The notes beneath the pieces were generated by a model, which was not told the DNA's origin, did not search any database, and saw only the letters and a program-made list of their open reading frames with translations. 10,549 nucleotides of DNA, taken from contig JAKAGC010000077.1 in the NCBI GenBank assembly GCA_021817755.1, positions 1 through 10,549 of the forward strand. The letters run 5' to 3'. The stretch is from Acidobacteriota bacterium. GTDB taxonomy: Bacteria > Acidobacteriota > Aminicenantia > UBA2199. Shown one piece after another: positions 1-5,067 of this stretch (position 1 is its first letter; each line of letters starts with the position of its first letter). Made by a program: the position numbers and the translations under genes.

Positions 1-1
1 T

Positions 2-211
2 AAGATGAGAAAGGATATGATTGAATCCAATTTTTGGATACAAGCATATAATTTTGATGGTTCACTTATTAATGAGACTTTAATTCCGTTAAATCCAGGA
101 CAGAGGATGTTTCTTGATAAAACTTCCGGGAAATTATATTCGTTAATCAATATGGATAATGATCCTTCGAAAAGAGAATATTCTATTCTCGTATATAAAA
201 TTATGGAATAA
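2..211 (+). CDS. C-terminal fragment of probable 6-bladed beta-propeller protein
   Basis: The reading frame is open to the left window edge (AAG precedes the first ATG at 5), so this is most likely the tail of a longer gene. The visible residues include AYNFDGSLINETLIPL, then FLDKTSGKLYSLI, and end in SILVYKIME. This resembles the last blade of the 6-bladed propeller proteins in which a 'DG..i.E..l' strand is followed by 'g.lY.i' and a closing 'VyKI'. The assignment rests on this short pattern only; repeats from other blades lie outside the window. It ends 20 bases before the next gene and probably shares its transcript. An independent 68-residue protein starting at ATG 5 is possible, but no ribosome-binding site can be judged so close to the edge. 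Confidence 0.5.
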   Translation, partial: KMRKDMIESNFWIQAYNFDGSLINETLIPLNPGQRMFLDKTSGKLYSLINMDNDPSKREYSILVYKIME

Positions 212-231
212 AAGAATTAATAGGTGGCAAA

Positions 232-435
232 ATGAAAGAAACAATTGCTAAAACAATTTTATCTATCTTAATAATAATTGGAATTATATTTACATTCATA
301 AATTTTTACTCAATTGATATTAGAGCTACGTCTGGAACAGGGAGAGGTGTGTGGGTAATCGATGAAATAACAGGTGATAGAGTATGTATGGGGCAAGGAA
401 ATGAATGTGATTTACCTAAAGAATGTGTTAGCTAG
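232..435 (+). CDS. Small membrane-anchored peptide with three cysteines
   Basis: This is a 67-residue protein of no family I recognise with certainty. A good Shine-Dalgarno (AGGTGG, 222-227) sits 4 bases before the ATG, which supports real translation. Residues 1-7 are polar and contain two lysines. Residues 8-26 are strongly hydrophobic, giving a signal peptide or signal anchor. The remaining ~40 residues are predicted to lie outside the cytoplasm, are glycine-rich at first (TSGTGRG) and end with Cys52, Cys59 and Cys65. The layout (propeller gene, tiny exported Cys peptide, thioredoxin-like gene) recalls the NVEALA-type peptides beside 6-bladed propeller genes in Bacteroidota, but the NVEALA motif itself is not visible. 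The odd number of cysteines leaves one free for a mixed disulfide, for example with the downstream thioredoxin-fold protein; that is inference. Confidence 0.7.
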   Translation: MKETIAKTILSILIIIGIIFTFINFYSIDIRATSGTGRGVWVIDEITGDRVCMGQGNECDLPKECVS

Positions 436-524
436 TTTGCAGTATTAATGTGACTTTTTGATGTGAATTAAGTTTTTTTTGAAATTTTAATATAAGGGTA
501 TTGATGGGATATTAATTGAATTGA

Positions 525-1031
525 ATGAAAAATTATATAATTGGGATACTTATAGTAATAATTTTAGTACTAACAAGTCTATTATATAAATCATCCCAAT
601 TACCCATATATAGTGAATTTCCTATTAAGAAATATTTAAATACTAAAAATTATGATATCCCTCTTTTCATATTTGCCTTTTTTTCAGAATATAATTGTCG
701 TGATTGTTTAAAAATCTTGAATGAATTGAATACATTACCCTCTCATTTTATTATTAATGCAGTAGTACCTGAAAAAGAGGTAAAATATACAATAAAATTT
801 CAAAAACTAACTGGTTTTTCATTTCCTCTTCTGAGTACATCACAGTTTAAAAAATATATCCCATGGCATACCCCTACTATAATAGTAGTCTCACCCAATG
901 GATATATTGTATCTGTGATACCAGTAATTCCTGGTGAACCAGGATATTTAAAAAGATATCTTTCAGCTTTGTACTTGAAATTACTACCGGTTTTTATGGA
1001 GTACAAGATGTCACAAAGCAAGAATCCCTAA
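525..1031 (+). CDS. Membrane-anchored thioredoxin-fold protein, CRDC motif
   Basis: This 168-residue protein has an N-terminal membrane segment (about residues 4-21) that would hold a thioredoxin-like domain on the periplasmic face. The strand LFIFAFFSEYN leads into the CxxC motif Cys58-Arg-Asp-Cys61. Further on come HTPT with the cis-proline candidate Pro117, the strand IIVVSP and a glycine (SPNGYIV), all in the expected thioredoxin/TlpA/redoxin order. This supports a thiol-disulfide or redoxin-like role, with the Cys-containing peptide encoded 89 bases upstream as a conceivable substrate. The start is fixed by an in-frame TGA at 522-524 just before ATG 525. There is no convincing Shine-Dalgarno, only GATGGGA about 16 bases upstream, so translation may be weak. 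The CRDC active site differs from the common CGPC/CxPC forms, so whether it is an oxidant, reductant or sensor is open. Confidence 0.75.
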   Translation: MKNYIIGILIVIILVLTSLLYKSSQLPIYSEFPIKKYLNTKNYDIPLFIFAFFSEYNCRDCLKILNELNTLPSHFIINAVVPEKEVKYTIKFQKLTGFSFPLLSTSQFKKYIPWHTPTIIVVSPNGYIVSVIPVIPGEPGYLKRYLSALYLKLLPVFMEYKMSQSKNP

Positions 1032-1173
1032 AATTCTCTGTTGTCTTTTTCAATAATTGATTCTATATTGCTGATTAATAATATAGTGAACTCTTATTTG
1101 AAATCTAAAAATTAATTTGGTTAAAAATATAAAGACTGAGTATTTTTATTCAAGATATTTTGATAGGATTAAA

Positions 1174-3708
1174 ATGAATAGGAAAAAATATTCCCTTTAC
1201 AAAAAAGATACCGTTTTTTTATTATTAATTCTTCTGATTTTTTGTATCTTAATTTCAGGGTGTTCAAGCAATAAGCGAAGATATGAACTAATGAGAATGG
1301 ATGAAAATGTATTGGAAGAGGAGCTTTATAAAGAAAATGATACTTCTCGAAAAGTTGATATTTATAATGAAATGGCGTATAGATGGCGCAGAAAGGATTC
1401 AAGCAAAGCAATTGATTGGGCTTCCAAAGCAGATAAATTAGCTAAAAATTTAGGGTATCAAAGAGGCGTGGTCGATTCATTGTGTAATAGGGGAGTAATC
1501 TGTTTTTACAAAAGCGAGTACAGTGCATCTAAAAATTACTATGAGACAGGTTTGGAATTGGCAAAAATTATTCATTATAGCCTCGGTGAAGCTGCCGCAT
1601 ATAATGGTATCGGACGGTATTACCAGGCAAGAAGAGAATATGCAACAGCTTTAGACAACTTTATAAAAAGTCAAGAAATATGTGAAAACATTAGCGATCC
1701 AAGAGAGCTTGCAGGGGCAAATTATGGTTTTGGAGCACTTTATTATTATGATCAAAAAGATTATACTAGTGCTCTCAAATATTTTAAAAAGAATATAGAA
1801 ATGGGCCGGAAAATAAATGATGATACCATTATTACAGGAGCCTATTATGCCATAGGGGAAATGTATTTGAATATGGGGGACAAGGAAACGGCCAAAAAGA
1901 ATTTTGAAAATTGTTTATCTCTCAGTAAAGAGAATAATGATATTTATAATGAAGCCAATGCTTATGAAGGATTGGGGGACTGGTATAAAATTCAAAGTGA
2001 TTATAAAAATGCATTTGAATATTATTTTAAAAGCAAATATTATTTTGAAAGACTTGGTGATGGGATGCAGAAAGCGGAAATACTGAAAAGAATGGGAATA
2101 CTCTTTAATTTACAAGCTGCTGCAACGGGTAAAAATGAGTTTTACCAGACAGCGCTTGAGTATCTGAAAGAGTCGTTAGATATTGCAAAAATAAAAAAAA
2201 TTCCAAGTACTATTGTTGATGTTTCCGAGGAGATGATTAAATCGTATATAGCTTTGGGTGAGTACGTTTCTGCTCTCGACATTTACAAAGTATTACTGGA
2301 AAATAAAGATTTCTTAAAAAAAAATGAAATGCTGAGAGTTAAAGTAATATTTGATTTTGAGAAAAGAAGTGAAACAGAAAGATTTAAGACGATATTTTGG
2401 ATAACCGTAGCCGGTTCTTTATTTATAGGTTTTGCTTTTCTATTATTATATTTAATAGAGTTGATACGAAAAAATAGAACAGTGGAAAATTTAAATGAAA
2501 TAGGTCAGGCAATTACCTCCTCACTTTCTGTTAAAGAAATAATCGAACGGGTGTATGACAATGTAAATAGACTGATGGCAGCAAAAGGGTTTTATATTGG
2601 AATTTATAATGAAATGAAGCAACGGCTTGAATTGTCGGATGGAAAAGAATTCGGGAAAAGAATGGATTTTCATTATAACGATTTGTCAGACAAAAACCGC
2701 TTAAGTGTTAAATGCTTTGTGAGTGAAATTGAAATCAAAATCGATGATTATGAAAGGGAATATAGTGAATATATTAATGAGGATTTACCTGTTAAAGTCG
2801 GGAATCAATTCAAATCTCATATATTTCTTCCCCTAATAGCATATAATGAGCAAGGAATGAAGAAAAAAATAGGTGTGTTAATTGTCCAGAGTGATAAAAA
2901 AAGAGCGTACACGGATTATCATTTGAATATATTAAGAAACCTTGCGATATATACAGCTATCGCTCTGGATAATGCCAATGCATATAAAAAGATCGATGAA
3001 CAGAAAAAGAAAGTAGAAAAAGCGCTTAGATTGGAACAAGATATAATTGATCATAAAGATATTCTTATCTATACGGTTTCCCACCAATTTAAAACTCCCC
3101 TTGCTATTATTGACGAATCGATACAGATTTTAAAATTTTACTATTCCAAATTAACCCAAGCTGAAATTCATGATCATTTTAAAGTAATTACTACAAATCT
3201 GGAGCGTATGTTAAATATGATCGACAAATTGCTAAAATTAGGAGAGGTCTTTAATCCCGGTAATTATAATCTTTCTGAAATTTGTAAAACTGTTATCGCA
3301 GAAGTAAAATCCGGAGAAGGGAGTAAAAATGACATTAATTTTTATAGTGAGTGTAATTGTAATAGAGTGTGGATGGATAAGGACTTAATGATTATCGCGA
3401 TTCACAATATCATCACTAATTCGATTAAATATTCTCCTGCGGGAAGCCGTATTGTATTAGAACTTTTATGTGATTCCGATTACGCGATAATAAAAATCGA
3501 AGATAATGGAAACGGTATTCCTGAAGATGAATTGGAACATGTATGGGTTCGGTTTAACCGGGGAGCGAATGTAAAAAATATCCCGGGAACCGGCTTAGGA
3601 TTAGCGATAGTTAAACGATATGTCGAATTGCACGGGGGAGAAAAACATATCGAGAGCAAAGTCGGTGAAGGTACAACGGTAACGATAAAAATTCCAAAGA
3701 ACGGATAA
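1174..3708 (+). CDS. TPR-GAF sensor histidine kinase with lipobox N-terminus
   Basis: This is a membrane sensor kinase of 844 residues from ATG 1174. That start is preferred over the in-frame TTG at 1117 because it has AGGAT just upstream and opens directly onto a signal sequence (MNRKKYS..., hydrophobic 14-28) ending in LISGC, a lipobox with Cys30. Residues ~32-400 are about eight TPR-like helical pairs, predicted periplasmic. A membrane helix at 407-430 is followed by a GAF-like domain (~439-609), a charged coiled coil and a HisKA domain with phospho-acceptor His637 in SHQFKTPL. The HATPase has the N-box (Asn749 in HNIITNSIKYS), G1 (Asp777 in DNGNGIP), the F-box (VWVRFNRG) and G2 (GTGLGL, 805-810), so all catalytic boxes are intact. 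The single-domain receiver gene 59 bases downstream is its likely partner. The ligand is unknown; TPRs usually bind peptides or proteins. A true lipid anchor on a kinase that also has a membrane helix would be unusual, and the Cys may simply sit in an ordinary signal anchor. Confidence 0.9.
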   Translation: MNRKKYSLYKKDTVFLLLILLIFCILISGCSSNKRRYELMRMDENVLEEELYKENDTSRKVDIYNEMAYRWRRKDSSKAIDWASKADKLAKNLGYQRGVVDSLCNRGVICFYKSEYSASKNYYETGLELAKIIHYSLGEAAAYNGIGRYYQARREYATALDNFIKSQEICENISDPRELAGANYGFGALYYYDQKDYTSALKYFKKNIEMGRKINDDTIITGAYYAIGEMYLNMGDKETAKKNFENCLSLSKENNDIYNEANAYEGLGDWYKIQSDYKNAFEYYFKSKYYFERLGDGMQKAEILKRMGILFNLQAAATGKNEFYQTALEYLKESLDIAKIKKIPSTIVDVSEEMIKSYIALGEYVSALDIYKVLLENKDFLKKNEMLRVKVIFDFEKRSETERFKTIFWITVAGSLFIGFAFLLLYLIELIRKNRTVENLNEIGQAITSSLSVKEIIERVYDNVNRLMAAKGFYIGIYNEMKQRLELSDGKEFGKRMDFHYNDLSDKNRLSVKCFVSEIEIKIDDYEREYSEYINEDLPVKVGNQFKSHIFLPLIAYNEQGMKKKIGVLIVQSDKKRAYTDYHLNILRNLAIYTAIALDNANAYKKIDEQKKKVEKALRLEQDIIDHKDILIYTVSHQFKTPLAIIDESIQILKFYYSKLTQAEIHDHFKVITTNLERMLNMIDKLLKLGEVFNPGNYNLSEICKTVIAEVKSGEGSKNDINFYSECNCNRVWMDKDLMIIAIHNIITNSIKYSPAGSRIVLELLCDSDYAIIKIEDNGNGIPEDELEHVWVRFNRGANVKNIPGTGLGLAIVKRYVELHGGEKHIESKVGEGTTVTIKIPKNG

Positions 3709-3767
3709 TATTGGAAAAAGAAAGAGAAGAGTAAATCCGAATAGAGAAAAAGAAGGAGGAATTTGAA

Positions 3768-4133
3768 ATGGCAACAGTTTTGGTAATTGAAGATGAAGTT
3801 CAACAATTGAACAATATTTGTCAAGTTTTGAAATTGGAGGGGTATGAGACTCTTCAAGCAGAAAATGGAAAAAAAGGCCTTGAAATGGCATTAACTCACT
3901 TACCGGATTTAATAATTTGCGACATCGATATGCCGGAAATGGATGGATTTGGAGTTCTTAAAGCATTGCAGGGAAATCCCCGTGTTTCTGCCATTCCTTT
4001 TATATTTCTTACGGTTTTTTCAACTCCAGCTCATATAGATAAAGCATTTAAAAAGGGGATCGATGCTTATATAATAAAACCGTTTAGTATTGTCGATCTG
4101 TTAAACAAAGTCAAAACCCATATTCGGGATTGA
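3768..4133 (+). CDS. Single-domain CheY-like response regulator
   Basis: This 121-residue protein is a receiver domain alone. It has the acidic pocket Glu8-Asp9, phospho-acceptor Asp52 in CDIDMPEMDG, Thr82 in FIFLTVF and the invariant Lys104 in IIKPF, so all the residues needed for phosphorylation are present. There is no output domain: the protein stops right after the last receiver helix. A strong Shine-Dalgarno (AAGGAGGA, 3753-3760) lies 7 bases before the ATG. It follows the histidine kinase by 59 bases and is presumably phosphorylated by it, then acts by protein contact or as an intermediate in a phosphorelay whose further parts are outside the window. No intrinsic terminator is obvious downstream. 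Confidence 0.93.
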   Translation: MATVLVIEDEVQQLNNICQVLKLEGYETLQAENGKKGLEMALTHLPDLIICDIDMPEMDGFGVLKALQGNPRVSAIPFIFLTVFSTPAHIDKAFKKGIDAYIIKPFSIVDLLNKVKTHIRD

Positions 4134-4606
4134 GCTAGTTGATATTGATAACAGGCTATTCCTATAAATGGTTTTGAAATTTGTCAATTCATGAAAAATT
4201 ATATAATCAATTTATTTCATCTGAAAAATAATTTTCCTCTTTCATAGGATTAAATGAGTTTAAAAGTTGTGATTCCGATCCACTGATTATTTGAATCCAA
4301 AAAATTGAAATTTTAGTCCCTTTTAAAGGCTATATGCTCTTGATGGGCTAGAAGAATTGTTCAATGATATGTCTTCTTTACCGGTTAACAGAATTCTCTT
4401 TAAATTCCCTCTCTTTATCGGATGTACTTTCTTATCTTTCCACTAATTTTCCGAAATTGTAGTAATTTCTGAGTTATTTTATTCTTTTAAAAGAAAACCA
4501 ACACCGGAATACCTTTTTCCTATCAGTGAATTAAACCTTTTATAAAAAAAATGAGGTGGAACTCTATAATTTTTTTAAAAAGTAAAATTTCTCCGTCTAT
4601 ATATGT
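4134..4606 (+). other. AT-rich intergenic stretch without a gene
   Basis: No convincing coding region is seen on either strand: open frames are short (for example 18 codons from ATG 4192) and lack ribosome-binding sites. The stretch holds several small inverted repeats made almost only of A and T, such as GAAATT/AATTTC at 4453-4469 and a 14-base palindrome at 4482-4495. These are within what AT-rich DNA gives by chance. The promoter for the peptide gene downstream should lie in its last part; TATAAT at 4565-4570 is a possible -10 box, but no good -35 stands at the right distance. Confidence 0.5.
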
Positions 4607-4707
4607 GTACAACGAATAAAGAAACCCGCAGGACGGGTACACGGGAAGTAGATATTACCCCTGATAACCTGCACGCGGAATAAAGCTAACGTACAACGGA
4701 GGAACCG
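4607..4707 (+). promoter_or_regulatory. Structured 5' leader of the peptide gene, flanked by direct repeats
   Basis: This segment is about 50% G+C (41 of 80 bases in 4621-4700), against about 27% in the preceding 120 bases. Nested complementary blocks can fold: GCAGG (4628-4632) with CCTGC (4668-4672), enclosing GGGTA (4635-4639) with TACCC (4656-4660). A competing small hairpin is possible, ACCCG (4624-4628) with CGGGT (4634-4638), so two alternative folds exist. Two direct repeats bracket the structure: GTACAACG at 4607-4614 and 4691-4698, and GAATAAAG at 4614-4621 and 4678-4685. The segment ends in the Shine-Dalgarno GGAGGA (4698-4703), 4 bases before the peptide ATG, and the last repeat copy touches that site. 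A regulatory leader RNA is inferred; I recognise no known riboswitch. Confidence 0.45.
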
Positions 4708-4866
4708 ATGAAACAAAAAAGTTCAAACAAATTAAATCTCAACAAAATCACTATCCAGGATATTAACGCGAAACTCTCTAACCTGGGCGGCGATGAATTG
4801 AAGATGGTTAAAGGCGGAGAATATCGTCCTGATACCGGCGTTACCTGCTTGATCGTCTACTGTTAA
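4708..4866 (+). CDS. KGG-leader RiPP precursor peptide (lanthipeptide-like)
   Basis: This 52-residue peptide has a strong Shine-Dalgarno (GGAGGA, 4698-4703) and its own terminator downstream. The leader, residues 1-37, begins MKQKSSNKLNLNKITIQDIN and ends DELKMVKGG. The 'KLNLNKxTI' block, a leucine-rich helix and a final Lys-Gly-Gly follow the plan of the GG-leader natural-product precursors and class I lanthipeptide leaders of Bacteroidota-type bacteria. The 15-residue core EYRPDTGVTCLIVYC holds Thr43, Thr46, Cys47 and Cys52, enough for one or two thioether rings (Thr to Cys) or a disulfide. In known systems a bifunctional C39 peptidase-transporter cuts after GG during export. No LanB/LanC, radical SAM or transporter gene is in the window, so it is an orphan precursor here. 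Its G+C (63 of 159, ~40%) exceeds that of its flanks. The class of modification is not determined. Confidence 0.82.
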   Translation: MKQKSSNKLNLNKITIQDINAKLSNLGGDELKMVKGGEYRPDTGVTCLIVYC

Positions 4867-4908
4867 GCTCCCCGGCTTTCTGTCGGAAACAGTGTAAGAA
4901 AACGGATG

Positions 4909-4953
4909 AGGCCAACCTAAAAGTATACTTTTGGGTTGGCCTTCTGTTTTTTT
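4909..4953 (+). terminator. Intrinsic terminator of the peptide gene
   Basis: GGCCAACCTAAAAG (4910-4923) pairs with CTTTTGGGTTGGCC (4928-4941) over 14 base pairs with one G-U wobble and a TATA loop; the A4909/T4942 pair extends it. A T-rich tract (4942-4953, ending in seven T) follows. This is a textbook rho-independent terminator on the plus strand. It lies 43 bases after the peptide stop codon and separates that transcript from the regulator gene downstream. Confidence 0.92.
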
Positions 4954-5009
4954 ACTAAAAAATTGTATATTCCGAATACATTAAAATTGTGTTTTTGTTT
5001 AAAAAGGGC

Positions 5010-5038
5010 TTGAATTTTACTGCCGAATGTTTTATTAT
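5010..5038 (+). promoter_or_regulatory. Sigma70-like promoter for the propeller-AraC regulator
   Basis: TTGAAT (5010-5015) and TATTAT (5033-5038) are separated by exactly 17 bases and match the sigma70 consensus boxes at 4 of 6 and 5 of 6 positions. Transcription would begin near 5045, leaving a leader of about 23 bases before ATG 5068. Together with the upstream terminator this suggests the regulator is transcribed separately from the peptide gene. Confidence 0.6.
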
Positions 5039-5067
5039 CAATACTCTAACATCCAAAAAGGTTAACA

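Noticed and set aside
463..480. Possible terminator after the 67-residue peptide gene (run of eight T at 472-479)
   Set aside because: The only stem upstream is five A/T pairs (TTAAT/ATTAA) around a 17-base loop, too weak to count as an intrinsic terminator.
1117..1173. TTG start extending the histidine kinase by 19 residues
   Set aside because: No Shine-Dalgarno precedes it, and it would bury the signal sequence and lipobox behind a polar extension. ATG 1174 gives a normal signal sequence.
3480..3891. Minus-strand open frames of 125 and 96 codons opposite the kinase and receiver genes
   Set aside because: They run antisense to conserved kinase and receiver motifs, have Phe/Leu-rich non-protein-like composition and no ribosome-binding sites. 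They are shadows of the real genes.
4192..4248. 17-base identity (ATGAAAAATTATATAAT) with the start of the thioredoxin-like gene at 525, opening an 18-codon frame
   Set aside because: The match is almost all A and T and stops abruptly on both sides. The frame has no Shine-Dalgarno and ends at once. Chance in AT-rich DNA is the simpler reading, though a decayed duplicate cannot be excluded.
4453..4495. Two adjacent inverted repeats (GAAATT/AATTTC and a 14-base palindrome) as operator sites for the peptide gene
   Set aside because: Palindromes of this size made of A and T are expected about once or more per window of this composition, and they lie over 100 bases from the likely promoter.
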